Shown in pieces: positions 43,763 to 53,004 of a DNA stretch of 64,000 nt. This DNA is from Roseovarius confluentis (GTDB lineage Bacteria > Pseudomonadota > Alphaproteobacteria > Rhodobacterales > Rhodobacteraceae). Each line of letters opens with the position of its first letter. Position 1 is the first letter of the stretch. The notes under the pieces were generated by a model. That model searched no databases, had not been told where the DNA came from, and saw nothing but the letters and a program-made list of their open reading frames with translations. The translations under genes and the position numbers were made by a program. The stretch covers positions 186,001 to 250,000 of the forward strand of contig NZ_PPFE01000001.1 in NCBI RefSeq assembly GCF_002917925.1, in the 5' to 3' direction.

Positions 43763-44892
43763 GGCCGCACCAGCGTCGCCACGGCCTGCGCCGCGATGCC
43801 TTCGCCGCGACCGGTAAAGCCCAGCCGCTCGGATGTTGTGGCCTTGACCGACACGCGCTCCACCTCCAGTCCCATGATCTCGGACACCCGCGCCTGCATC
43901 GCCGCGGCATGCGGCCCGATCTTGGGCGTCTCGCAGATGAGGGTCAAATCCACATTGGTGATGCGAAACCCCTTTTCGGCGGCCAGACCCGCCGCGTGGG
44001 ACAGAAAGACATGGCTTTCCGCCCCTTTCCACTGCGGATCGCTGGGCGGGAAGTGCCGGCCTATGTCGCCCTCGGCCATCGCGCCATAGATCGCGTCGGC
44101 CAGCGTGTGCAGCCCCACATCGGCGTCAGAATGCCCCTGCAGCCCCCTGTCATGCGGGACCGCCACGCCGCACAGCATCACGTGGTCGCCGGGGCCGAAA
44201 CGGTGCACGTCAAAGCCGGTTCCGGTGCGTATGTCCATGGGGCCTCTCAGGATGGTCTCGGCCCGGGCGAAATCCTCGGGCGTGGTGATCTTCAGGTTGC
44301 TTTCGCGCCCGGGCAGGATGCGAACGGGGATGCCCGCGGCGCGGGCCACCGCGACATCGTCGGCGGCGTCCTCGGGCGCGGTGGCGTGGGCGGCAACGAT
44401 CACGTCGCGGTCAAAGCCCTGCGGTGTCTGCGCCCGGTAGAGCCCGGCGCGGTCCTGCGTGCCGCTCACCAGCCCGTCCAGGCCAAGCCATAGCGCATCG
44501 CTGACCGGAAGGGCCGGGGCCGCCGCCGGGCAATCGGGGCCAAGCGCGGCGATGACATCGGCGATCTGGTCCGGGGACACGCAGCACCGCGCCGCGTCGT
44601 GGATCAGCACATGGGCCACATCCGTCCCCTCCAGCGCCGCCAGACCATTGCAGACCGAGCCCGCCCGCGTGGCCGCGCCTTCGGTCAACGTGACCCCTGT
44701 CTCGCCCGTCAGTTCGGCCATGTCGTCGGGATGCACCACCACCACGATCCGCTCGATCGCCGGCACCGCGCGGAACGCCGCCAGCGTCCAGTCGATCACC
44801 CGTTTGCCGGCCACGCGCTGCCATTGCTTGGGCCGTTCGCCCCCGGCGCGGGTGCCACGCCCTGCGGCGACGATGATGGCTGCGGTGCTCAT
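43759..44892 (-). CDS. ispDF: Bifunctional IspD-IspF isoprenoid synthesis enzyme
   Basis: A 377-residue fusion of two non-consecutive MEP-pathway enzymes. The N-terminal IspD domain shows [33 protein letters not shown] and an RAQTPQGFD segment; the C-terminal IspF domain begins [22 protein letters not shown] (zinc-site Asp/His), continues [22 protein letters not shown], and ends [25 protein letters not shown]. Fusion is usual in alphaproteobacteria. It is first in a three-gene unit and divergent from dusB. Confidence 0.97.
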   Translation of the reverse strand: MSTAAIIVAAGRGTRAGGERPKQWQRVAGKRVIDWTLAAFRAVPAIERIVVVVHPDDMAELTGETGVTLTEGAATRAGSVCNGLAALEGTDVAHVLIHDAARCCVSPDQIADVIAALGPDCPAAAPALPVSDALWLGLDGLVSGTQDRAGLYRAQTPQGFDRDVIVAAHATAPEDAADDVAVARAAGIPVRILPGRESNLKITTPEDFARAETILRGPMDIRTGTGFDVHRFGPGDHVMLCGVAVPHDRGLQGHSDADVGLHTLADAIYGAMAEGDIGRHFPPSDPQWKGAESHVFLSHAAGLAAEKGFRITNVDLTLICETPKIGPHAAAMQARVSEIMGLEVERVSVKATTSERLGFTGRGEGIAAQAVATLVRP

Positions 44893-45059
44893 ACGCTTTG
44901 CTTACGCAAGCAGGCTGGGGCATGCAATGGGGGCGTCATTGCGGGCATCTGCTTAATTTTTAATCACTCGCACTTTTTTGATTTCAAATTGGGCATGCAT
45001 AAATTGTACTTGGCGCCGCACGGACATAAAAGCTCCACATGCTCATTCGTTAGGCACCC

Positions 45060-46052
45060 ATGCTCAACATCGGCCCCCGAAACCTACATCCCCCGGTCCT
45101 TCTTGCCCCGCTCGCGGGCATTACGGACCTGCCATTCCGCACCCTCGTCAGCCGGTTCGGTGCGGGGCTCGTGGTCAGCGAGATGGTCGCCAGCCAGGAA
45201 ATGGTGCAGTCCAAGCCCGGCGTGCGCGAGAAGGCGGAATTGGGTTTCGAAGCGGCGGACACCTCCGTGCAACTGGCGGGTCGCGAGGCGCATTGGATGG
45301 CCGAGGCCGCCCGCCAGGTCGAGGGCAATGGCGCCAAGGTGATCGACATCAACATGGGCTGCCCCGCCAAGAAAGTGACCAGCGCCAGCGGCTCTGGCGC
45401 CAGCGGGTCGGCGCTGATGAAGGATCTCGACCACGCGCTGTCGCTGATCGAAGCGGTGGTCGGCGCGGTCTCGGTCCCCGTGACGCTGAAAACCCGGCTG
45501 GGCTGGGACGATACCAACCTGAACGCGCCGCAACTGGCGCGACGCGCCGAAGGGGCAGGGGTGCGCATGATCACCATCCACGGGCGCACCCGGTGCCAGT
45601 TCTACAAGGGCTATGCCGACTGGGCCGCGATCCGCGCCGTAAAAGATGCGGTCAGCATCCCCGTCATCGCCAATGGCGACATCACCGGCACACCCACAGC
45701 CCGCGACGCGCTGATGAAGTCCGGCGCGGACGGCGTGATGATAGGCCGCGGCGCACAGGGCCGCCCGTGGCTGCTGGCACAGGTGGCGCACGAGCTGCAC
45801 GGCACGCCCGCGCCGCAGATCCCCGAGGGCGGGGACCTGACGCGACTGGTGCAGGATCATTACGACGCCATGCTTTCCTTCTATGGCAGCGATCTGGGCA
45901 TCCGCGTCGCCCGCAAGCACCTGGGCTGGTACATGGACGGGCGCGACACGCCCCAGGCCTTGCGCAAGCGCATCCTGACCGAACGCGACCCCGCCAATGT
46001 CAACCGCCTGCTCGAAGACGCCATGAGCGCCCCCGAAAGGACCGCCGCATGA
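45060..46052 (+). CDS. dusB: tRNA-dihydrouridine synthase DusB (NifR3)
   Basis: A 330-residue FMN enzyme reducing uridines in tRNA. It shows LAPLAGITDLPFR, DINMGCPAKKV with the catalytic cysteine, ITIHGRTRCQFYKG, VIANGDI and GADGVMIGRGAQGRPW. Between KKV and GSALM the loop is TSASGSGAS, about four residues longer than usual, and its DNA carries the direct repeat GCCAGCGG 15 bases apart. As nifR3 it heads the classical nifR3-ntrB-ntrC operon of Rhodobacter. The stop overlaps ntrB (ATGA). Confidence 0.95.
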   Translation: MLNIGPRNLHPPVLLAPLAGITDLPFRTLVSRFGAGLVVSEMVASQEMVQSKPGVREKAELGFEAADTSVQLAGREAHWMAEAARQVEGNGAKVIDINMGCPAKKVTSASGSGASGSALMKDLDHALSLIEAVVGAVSVPVTLKTRLGWDDTNLNAPQLARRAEGAGVRMITIHGRTRCQFYKGYADWAAIRAVKDAVSIPVIANGDITGTPTARDALMKSGADGVMIGRGAQGRPWLLAQVAHELHGTPAPQIPEGGDLTRLVQDHYDAMLSFYGSDLGIRVARKHLGWYMDGRDTPQALRKRILTERDPANVNRLLEDAMSAPERTAA

Positions 46053-47128
46053 CCGGATTGGACGAAATGGTCTGGACCTCGCTGCCGGTGCCCGGGCTGA
46101 TCCTCGACGGGCAGGACCGCATCGCGCAGATCAACCCCGCCGCCGAGGGCTTCCTGATGACCTCGGCCCGCTCGATCGTCGGCCAGCCCGTATGGGACAA
46201 GCTGGCCGTCGACGCGCCCATCGAAGAGGCGCTGGAACGCGCCCGAGAGAAATCCGCGCCGCTTTTCGTCAATGACGTGGACGTGGGCACCGGCGACCGC
46301 GCACCGATGCAGTGCAACCTGCAAATCGCGCCGGTCTCGGGCTGGGACGATCACATGATCCTGCTGATCTCGCCCCGCGAACTGGCGGGCCGCGTGACGC
46401 AAAGCCAATCGGTCAAATCCGCCGCCAAGTCCGCCATCGGCATGGCGGAAATGCTGGCGCATGAAATCAAGAACCCGCTCGCCGGCATCACCGGCGCGGC
46501 GCAGCTTCTGTCGATGAACCTCGACCAGGACGACCTTGAACTCACCGACCTCATCGTGTCGGAAAGCCGCCGCATCGTCGGCCTGCTGGAACAGGTCGAG
46601 CAGTTCGGCAACGTGAGCCTGCCCAAGCTGCGTGCGGTCAACCTGCATGACGTGCTCGATCGCGCCCGCCGCTCGGCGCTGGTGGGTTTTGCCGCGCACA
46701 TGACCATTGTCGAGGATTACGACCCGTCGCTGCCGCTGGCGCTGGCCGATTCCGACCAGCTCTTGCAAGTGATCCAGAACCTGCTGAAGAACGCGGCCCA
46801 GGCCGCGGGTGACAAGGGCGGCACGATCACCCTGCACAGCTATTACGAGCAATCCCTGCGCGTCCGCCGCGACGGCGGGGGGCCGGGCAAGTCGCTGCCT
46901 TTGCAGATCGAGGTGATCGACGACGGCCCCGGCCTGCCGCCCGAAATCGCCGGCAACGTGTTCGAGCCGTTTGTCTCGGGCCGCGAGAACGGCACCGGCC
47001 TCGGCCTCGCGCTCGCAGCCAAAATTGTCTCGGACCTCGATGGCTGGCTTTCGGTCAACTCGGTGCCGGGACGCACAGTATTCAGGATATCGCTGCCGCG
47101 CGCCGGCAAGGACATGGAGGAAAGCTAG
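46049..47128 (+). CDS. ntrB: Nitrogen-regulation sensor kinase NtrB
   Basis: A 359-residue cytoplasmic histidine kinase/phosphatase for NtrC, controlled by PII in known systems. The N-terminal PAS domain (about 1-110) begins VWTSLPVPGLILDG; the phospho-accepting site is MLAHEIKNPLAGITGAAQLL; the ATPase domain has DQLLQVIQNLLKNAAQA, DDGPGLPPEIAGNVFEPFVSGRENGTGLGLAL. No membrane segment. It starts within the dusB stop, and ntrC follows without a gap. Confidence 0.95.
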   Translation: MTGLDEMVWTSLPVPGLILDGQDRIAQINPAAEGFLMTSARSIVGQPVWDKLAVDAPIEEALERAREKSAPLFVNDVDVGTGDRAPMQCNLQIAPVSGWDDHMILLISPRELAGRVTQSQSVKSAAKSAIGMAEMLAHEIKNPLAGITGAAQLLSMNLDQDDLELTDLIVSESRRIVGLLEQVEQFGNVSLPKLRAVNLHDVLDRARRSALVGFAAHMTIVEDYDPSLPLALADSDQLLQVIQNLLKNAAQAAGDKGGTITLHSYYEQSLRVRRDGGGPGKSLPLQIEVIDDGPGLPPEIAGNVFEPFVSGRENGTGLGLALAAKIVSDLDGWLSVNSVPGRTVFRISLPRAGKDMEES

Positions 47129-48493
47129 ATGGATGGCACGGTACTGGTCGCCGATGACGACCGCACGATCCGCACGGTTCTGACGCAGGCCCTGACGCGG
47201 GCGGGGTGCCGGGTGCACGCCACCTCGTCGCTGACCACGCTGATGCGTTGGGTGGGCGAGGGCAAGGGCGACGCGGTGATCACCGACGTCATGATGCCCG
47301 ACGGCAATGGGCTGGAAATGCTGCCCAAGATCAACCAGGACCGCCCCGGCATGCCGGTGATCGTGATCTCGGCCCAGAACACCATCATGACCGCCATCCA
47401 GGCCGAAGAGGCCGCGGCCTTCGACTATCTGCCCAAGCCGTTCGACCTGCCCGACCTGATGAAGCGCACCGCCCGCGCGCTCGACGCCCGGACCACTCGC
47501 ACCCCGGCCGAGGCGAAGTCCGAGGACCGCCCGGACGAGTTGCCGCTGGTCGGGCGCACCGCGGCGATGCAGGGGCTTTACCGCGTCGTCGCGCGGCTGA
47601 TGAATACCGACCTGCCGGTGCTGATCACCGGCGAATCCGGCACCGGCAAGACGCTCATCGCCCGCGCGATCCACGATTTTTCCGACCGGCGCACGCTGCC
47701 CTTCGTCACCGTCACACCCAGCGACCTGGCCGATCTGGAAGGGCCCGCGCGGGTCATGGCCCGCGCCAAGGGCGGCACCATCGTGCTGGACGGGGTGGGG
47801 GACCTCAGCACCGATGCGCAGGCCCGCGTCGTGCGGATGATGGACGCGCCCGGCGATCACGTGCCGCGCTTCATGGCCACGTCCCTTGGGCGTCTGGCCG
47901 ACCGACTGGAAGAGGGCAAGCTGCGCGAGGATCTCTATTACCGCCTGTCTGGGGCCGTGGTCGAGGTGCCGTCCCTGCGCGCCCGCGTCGACGACATCCC
48001 GCTTCTGGCCCAGCACTTCCTGCTGAAGGCCGAGCGCGAGGGCCAACCGCCCCGCACGTTGTCCGAGGATGCGATGGAGCTGATGCGCGCCTACAGCTGG
48101 CCGGGCAACGTGAGGCAGCTTGAAAACGCGGTGCAGCGTCTTGGCCTGACCGCGCGGTCGGCCGAGATCACCCGCTCCGAGGTCGAGGCGGTGCTGGGCA
48201 ACCAGCCCGAGGCCGCGCCCGTGGTCGGTGGCGGCGGCGGTGAGACCCTCTCGACCTCGATCTCGCGCCACCTGCGCCGCTACTTCGACCTGCACGGCAA
48301 CACCCTGCCGCCACCGGGCCTCTACGGGCGAATCCTCAAGGAAATGGAGATGCCCCTGATCGAGATCGCGCTCGATGCGACGGGCGGGAACCAGGCCAAA
48401 TGTGCCGACCTTCTGGGCATTAACCGCAATACATTCCGCAAGAAAATCACCGACCTTGATATTCGCGTGACACGGCGCCGCAAGTTGATGTAA
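47129..48493 (+). CDS. ntrC: Response regulator NtrC, Rhodobacter type lacking GAFTGA
   Basis: A 454-residue nitrogen regulator with a receiver domain (phospho-acceptor Asp53 in [11 protein letters not shown]), an AAA+ domain with Walker A GESGTGKT, and a C-terminal Fis-type helix-turn-helix ([22 protein letters not shown]). The sigma54-contact loop (ELFGHEKGAFTGA) is absent: [19 protein letters not shown] runs straight on to [12 protein letters not shown], where the Walker B Glu is Gly. This agrees with Rhodobacter capsulatus NtrC, which activates sigma70 RNA polymerase. ATG follows ntrB directly. Confidence 0.95.
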   Translation: MDGTVLVADDDRTIRTVLTQALTRAGCRVHATSSLTTLMRWVGEGKGDAVITDVMMPDGNGLEMLPKINQDRPGMPVIVISAQNTIMTAIQAEEAAAFDYLPKPFDLPDLMKRTARALDARTTRTPAEAKSEDRPDELPLVGRTAAMQGLYRVVARLMNTDLPVLITGESGTGKTLIARAIHDFSDRRTLPFVTVTPSDLADLEGPARVMARAKGGTIVLDGVGDLSTDAQARVVRMMDAPGDHVPRFMATSLGRLADRLEEGKLREDLYYRLSGAVVEVPSLRARVDDIPLLAQHFLLKAEREGQPPRTLSEDAMELMRAYSWPGNVRQLENAVQRLGLTARSAEITRSEVEAVLGNQPEAAPVVGGGGGETLSTSISRHLRRYFDLHGNTLPPPGLYGRILKEMEMPLIEIALDATGGNQAKCADLLGINRNTFRKKITDLDIRVTRRRKLM

Positions 48494-48592
48494 AACTGCA
48501 ACATCACTGTGGCCCTTCGGAAGCTCTGCCAGGTTCCAAGCCACATCTGGAGGTCTGGCGCATCCCGCGCCACAACCTGATGGGGGGATTGC

Positions 48593-50875
48593 GTGGCTGT
48601 AAAAGCACGCAGACTGACGTGGGAAAAGCTCGGGCGCCTTCGGCGCATGAAACGCGTGCGCAATGCCGCCGCCTTCAGCCTTGTCGTGCTTGGCCCCGTT
48701 CTGGCGCTTCTGACCTATCTGGTGATGGGCCCGCTCGATCAGGGCAGTTCGTCCAACGTTCTGCGCATCATCCTGCTGGCCGACATGGTCTACATTATCA
48801 TGGTCGCCGCGCTGGTGCTACAGCGCGTCGCCCAGATGGTCGCCGCCCGCCGCCGCAAATCAGCGGGCTCGCGCCTGCACCTGCGCCTGACTGGGGTCTT
48901 CGCCCTGATGGCGCTTTTGCCCACGATCACCGTCGCCGTCTTTGCCACGCTGTCGGTGAACATGGGGCTCGAGGCATGGTTCTCCGACAGGGTGGGGCGC
49001 GTCGTCGACAACTCCGTCGCCGCGGCGCAGGCCTACGAGGATGAACACCGCCGCGATCTGCTGGTCGATGCCCGCGCCCTGGCGTCGCTGATCAACGCCA
49101 CCAAGCGCGCCGCCGTTTTCCTGGATGATGGCGACATCCGCCAGATCCTGTCGCGCGGCCAGCGCGAAATCCAGCGCGGCCTGCGCGAGGCGTTCGTCAT
49201 CGACGGCACCGGCGACATCCGCTCGCGCGGGGAACGCTCCTACCTTTTCGACTACGAGGAACCCTCGCGCGAGATGTTCGACGAGGCCAACGAAGAGGGC
49301 GTCGTCATCATCCGCGACTGGGACAACAACGAGTTCCGCGCGCTTCTTCCCCTGGAGGAGATCCCCGACCGCTATCTCTACGTCAGCCGCAATGTCGACG
49401 GCGACATCCTCAGCCTGCTGGATGACACGCAGGAAACCGCGCGCTTCTACCAGCAGCGCGAGGACGAGCGCGACCGCGTGCTCTTTGAGTTCGGCGTGCT
49501 CTATCTCGGTTTCGCGCTGATCCTGATCCTTGCCGCCGTCTGGCTGGGCATGTGGTTTGCCGAACGTCTCAGCCGTCCCGTGGGCCGCCTGACCAGCGCG
49601 GCGCAGCGCGTGGGCGAGGGCGATCTGGACACCCAGGTGCGCGAGGAGGATGCCGATGACGAGATCGGCATGCTCTCGACCTACTTCAACCAGATGACGC
49701 GGCAATTGAAGCAACAGCGCGACACGCTGCTGACCAACACCGAGCAGATCGAACGCCGCCGGCGGCTGTTCGATTCCGTGCTGGGCTCGGTGTCGTCCGG
49801 CGTGGTGGGGCTGGATGCCAAGGGCCGGGTCACCTTCGTCAACCGTGCCGCCGAACGCCTGCTCGACTGGCAGGAGGACCAGCAATCGCTGGCGCTTTCC
49901 GTGGCGATCCCGGAATTCGGCGCGCTCTTTGACCGGCTGAAGGAGTCCAACACCGGCTTCGTGCAGGAGGAGATCAAGGTCAGCCGCACGGGCCGGATGG
50001 AAAACCTGCTGGTGCGCATGTCGACCCGTAGCAATGACGGCGGCCGACGCGAAGGCTACGTGGTGGCCTTCGACGACGTGACCGACCTCGTGACCGCCCA
50101 GCGCATGGCCGCCTGGGGCGACGTCGCCCGCCGCATCGCGCACGAGATCAAGAACCCTCTGACCCCGATCCAGCTGTCGGCGGAACGCATCAAGCGCAAG
50201 TTCACGCGCGTGCTGGATGACGAACAGGCCGCCAGCCTGGAACAGCTGACAGACGTGGTCGTGCGCCAAACCAACGATTTGCGCCGCATCGTCGACGAGT
50301 TTTCCAAGTTCGCCCGCATGCCCGAACCGCAGACCAAGGTCGAAAGCCTGACGCACCTGCTGCGCGAGGCGGTCCTGCTGCAGGAAGCCGGGCAGCCCGA
50401 TGTCACGTTTGAGGCCACGCTGACCGATGACGCGCTGATGGCCGAAGTTGACGGCACCATGTTGCACCAGGCGCTGACCAACCTGATCAAGAACGCCGGC
50501 GAAGCCATTGAAAGCCTTTATGAAAAAGAAGGCTCCGACGGGCACCAGCCGCAGATCCGCGTCACCAGCACGCGCGAGGACGACGCGGCCGTGATCTGCA
50601 TCTCCGACAACGGCATCGGCCTGCCCGAGGATCGCTCGCGCCTGTTCGAGCCTTACGTGACCACCCGCGCAAAGGGCACCGGCCTTGGCCTGCCCATCGT
50701 GAAGAAAATCATCGAGGAACATGGCGGCAGCCTTGGCCTGGAAGACGCCGAGCCCTTCGCCGAGGGCGCGCGCCCCGGCGCCATGGCCGTGATCCGCCTT
50801 CCCCTGACCCGGGCCGAGGCCGCGCCGGATACCGACCCCGATTTGAACGAATATGACCAACGACAGGCCGTATGA
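48593..50875 (+). CDS. ntrY: Membrane sensor kinase NtrY
   Basis: A 760-residue histidine kinase paired with NtrX. Three to four membrane segments at the N-terminus (SLVVLGPVLALLTYLVM, ILLADMVYIIMVAALVL, GVFALMALLPTITVAVFATLSV, LYLGFALILILAAVWLGMWF) enclose a large periplasmic sensor region. HAMP, PAS, HisKA (RRIAHEIKNPLTPIQLSAERI) and HATPase (DNGIGLPEDRSRLFEPYVTT, GTGLGLPIV) domains follow. The GTG start gives the expected N-terminus. A 99-base gap separates it from ntrC, possibly with its own promoter. Linked in relatives to nitrogen, redox and envelope signalling. Confidence 0.95.
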   Translation: MAVKARRLTWEKLGRLRRMKRVRNAAAFSLVVLGPVLALLTYLVMGPLDQGSSSNVLRIILLADMVYIIMVAALVLQRVAQMVAARRRKSAGSRLHLRLTGVFALMALLPTITVAVFATLSVNMGLEAWFSDRVGRVVDNSVAAAQAYEDEHRRDLLVDARALASLINATKRAAVFLDDGDIRQILSRGQREIQRGLREAFVIDGTGDIRSRGERSYLFDYEEPSREMFDEANEEGVVIIRDWDNNEFRALLPLEEIPDRYLYVSRNVDGDILSLLDDTQETARFYQQREDERDRVLFEFGVLYLGFALILILAAVWLGMWFAERLSRPVGRLTSAAQRVGEGDLDTQVREEDADDEIGMLSTYFNQMTRQLKQQRDTLLTNTEQIERRRRLFDSVLGSVSSGVVGLDAKGRVTFVNRAAERLLDWQEDQQSLALSVAIPEFGALFDRLKESNTGFVQEEIKVSRTGRMENLLVRMSTRSNDGGRREGYVVAFDDVTDLVTAQRMAAWGDVARRIAHEIKNPLTPIQLSAERIKRKFTRVLDDEQAASLEQLTDVVVRQTNDLRRIVDEFSKFARMPEPQTKVESLTHLLREAVLLQEAGQPDVTFEATLTDDALMAEVDGTMLHQALTNLIKNAGEAIESLYEKEGSDGHQPQIRVTSTREDDAAVICISDNGIGLPEDRSRLFEPYVTTRAKGTGLGLPIVKKIIEEHGGSLGLEDAEPFAEGARPGAMAVIRLPLTRAEAAPDTDPDLNEYDQRQAV

Positions 50876-50884
50876 GGTAGACCC

Positions 50885-52300
50885 ATGAGTGACATCCTGA
50901 TTGTCGACGACGAACGCGATATCCGCGAACTGATTTCAGACATCCTGCAGGACGAAGGCTTCACGACCCGCCTCGCGGGCAATTCCGACGAGGCCATGGC
51001 CGAGATCCGGAACCAGCCGCCGGGCCTGCTGATCCTCGACATCTGGCTGAAAGACAGCAACATGGACGGGATCGACATCCTCAAGGCGGTCAAGCGCGAC
51101 TTCCCCGAGGTGCCGGTGGTGATCATCTCGGGCCACGGCAATATCGAGATCGCGGTGGCGGCCATCAAGCAGGGCGCCTACGACTTCATCGAGAAACCCT
51201 TCAACATCGACCAGCTGATGGTGGTGATCCGCCGCGGCATGGAAACCAGCCGCCTGCGCCGCGAGAACCTCGCGCTCAAGCGGCAGGGCAGCGGCCCCGC
51301 CGACATGCTGGGCGAAAGCCCCGTCTTCCGCACGCTGGTGGGCCAGCTGGACAAGGTCACCCGGTCGAATGGCCGGGTGATGCTGTCTGGCCCTGCCGGC
51401 TCGGGCAAGGAGCTGGCGGCGCGCTACATCCACGCCAATTCCGACCGTGCCAATGGCCCCTTCGTCTGCGCCGGCTGCGCCTCGATCGAGCCCGACCGGA
51501 TGGAAGAGGTCCTCTTCGGGCGCGAGGCCGAGGACGGCACCGTCACCGCCGGCCTGCTGGAAGAGGCCAATACCGGCGTCATCTATTTCGACGAGGTCGC
51601 CGACATGCCCCTGGTCACGCAGGGCAAGATCCTGCGCGTGCTGGTCGATCAGACCTTCCTGCGGGTGGGCGGCAGCGACAAGGTGCAGGTCGACCTGCGC
51701 GTCATCTCCTCGACCAGCCGCGATCTCGAGGCCGAGATTCAGGCCGACAGGTTCCGCCGCGAGCTTTACCACCGCCTGAACGTGGTGCCGATCGCCGTAC
51801 CCAGCCTCGAGGACCGGCGCGAGGACATACCGGTGCTGGCGGCCTATTTCATCGAAAAGCTCAACAGCGAACAGGGCCTGCCCATCCGCGCCCTGGCTGA
51901 CGAGGCGGCGGCGCTCCTGCAGACCATGCGCTGGCCCGGCAACGTCCGTCAGCTGCGCAACGTGATCGAGCGCGTGCTGATCCTGGGCGAGTCCAACGGT
52001 GACATCACCGCGCGCGAAATCCCCGGCGACAGCGCCACGCCCAGCGACGGGGATCGCGTTGTCCTGTCGGGCACGGTGGCCACCATGCCCCTGCGCGAGG
52101 CCCGCGAGGCGTTCGAGCGTGAATACCTGATGACCCAGATCAACCGCTTTGGCGGCAATATCAGCCGCACGGCGGAATTCGTCGGCATGGAACGCAGCGC
52201 CCTGCACCGCAAGCTGAAATCGCTGGGGGTCGTCACCGGGACCAAGGGCGCACGCGTGTCCGACGAGGAAGAGGACAGCCAGCAGGCCGCGACGGGCTGA
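50885..52300 (+). CDS. ntrX: Response regulator NtrX
   Basis: A 471-residue receiver-AAA+-Fis regulator partnered with NtrY, nine bases downstream of it. The receiver opens SDILIVDDERDIRELISDIL with the phospho-Asp in LLILDIWLKDS; GPAGSGKELAARYIH is Walker A; VIYFDEVADMPL retains the Walker B Asp-Glu. The GAFTGA loop is replaced by GREAEDGTVTAG, so sigma54 activation is unlikely; this is usual for alphaproteobacterial NtrX. The C-terminal helix-turn-helix is FGGNISRTAEFVGMERSALHRKLKSLG. Confidence 0.95.
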   Translation: MSDILIVDDERDIRELISDILQDEGFTTRLAGNSDEAMAEIRNQPPGLLILDIWLKDSNMDGIDILKAVKRDFPEVPVVIISGHGNIEIAVAAIKQGAYDFIEKPFNIDQLMVVIRRGMETSRLRRENLALKRQGSGPADMLGESPVFRTLVGQLDKVTRSNGRVMLSGPAGSGKELAARYIHANSDRANGPFVCAGCASIEPDRMEEVLFGREAEDGTVTAGLLEEANTGVIYFDEVADMPLVTQGKILRVLVDQTFLRVGGSDKVQVDLRVISSTSRDLEAEIQADRFRRELYHRLNVVPIAVPSLEDRREDIPVLAAYFIEKLNSEQGLPIRALADEAAALLQTMRWPGNVRQLRNVIERVLILGESNGDITAREIPGDSATPSDGDRVVLSGTVATMPLREAREAFEREYLMTQINRFGGNISRTAEFVGMERSALHRKLKSLGVVTGTKGARVSDEEEDSQQAATG

Positions 52301-52396
52301 CAGGGCAGGGTATCGCGTACACGCCTCGCTTCCCCTGGTCAAAAACATCCCCGCCGAAGGCAAACCCGAGACGCCCCCGCCGCCGAGACTTCAAGC

Positions 52397-52409
52397 GCGC
52401 CGAAGGCGC
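52397..52409. terminator. Small hairpin between convergent ntrX and lipoprotein gene
   Basis: GCGCC-GAA-GGCGC is a short 5-bp GC-rich stem in the 128-base convergent interval. It could serve as a weak bidirectional terminator; there is no U-tract on the plus side beyond CTCCTTC. Confidence 0.3.
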
Positions 52410-52428
52410 TCCTTCAGGCGACGCAGAC

Positions 52429-52902
52429 CTACTCGGGGTTCACGATCTGGTATTTCCCGCCCTTGATGCGGATCGCGCAGGAGTTTTCCGTCAGTGGCGG
52501 CTGCACCCGCGTCGCGGTGATCACCGTGGCCTCCACCACCTCGGGCGGGCAGGGCTTCAGGCTGACCTTCTGGTACCCCTGGTCGGCCATGCATTGCTTG
52601 GCCACCCGTGCGCGCAGCCCCTCGTTGGCGTCATAGCTTTCCCACCGCCCGGGCGACAGCAGCACCCGGACCGTCTTGCACGCGCCCGCCGCGTTGCAGA
52701 CCGGGCGATAGCTGTAGGTCGGCGGGATATAGCGCGTCAGCGTGCGCACCGGCACTTCGCGCAGCGCCGCCACGTCACATTGCGTGCGGTCCCGCGCGAC
52801 CCCGCTCACCGGGGCGCCTTCCTTGTAATAGACAGTGGTCGGCAGGCAGCCCGCCAACAGCGGCGCGACACAGGCGAAAATCGGGACAAGGTACCATCTC
52901 AT
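52429..52902 (-). CDS. Putative lipoprotein, 157 aa
   Basis: A predicted lipoprotein: MRWYLVPIFACVAPLLAGCL is a signal peptide with a lipobox cysteine near residue 19. The mature part contains several cysteines (RTQCDVAAL, VCNAAGACKTVRV, KQCMADQGYQK, KPCPPEV, ENSCAIRI) that suggest disulfides and hence a periplasmic location. Domain not recognised. ATG at 52902 is taken because it gives a proper signal peptide; the frame extends 22 codons upstream. Convergent with ntrX and divergent from trkA. Confidence 0.75.
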   Translation of the reverse strand: MRWYLVPIFACVAPLLAGCLPTTVYYKEGAPVSGVARDRTQCDVAALREVPVRTLTRYIPPTYSYRPVCNAAGACKTVRVLLSPGRWESYDANEGLRARVAKQCMADQGYQKVSLKPCPPEVVEATVITATRVQPPLTENSCAIRIKGGKYQIVNPE

Positions 52903-53004
52903 AACCGCCAGCTTATCCGCAAATCCGCGCAGGACAAAGCAATTGACCGTGACTGCCCCATCTGTCATGCAAAGCCCTCGATTGGGTCAATAAGGGCACA
53001 GCCC

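Noticed and set aside
45881..48544. 887-codon open frame on the minus strand opposite dusB/ntrB/ntrC
   Set aside because: It lies antisense to three well-identified genes; long antisense frames are expected from high-GC codon bias, and the translation has no recognisable domain.
48860..50860. 666-codon minus-strand frame opposite ntrY
   Set aside because: Shadow of ntrY with histidine/glutamine/arginine-rich, low-complexity translation and no ribosome-binding site.
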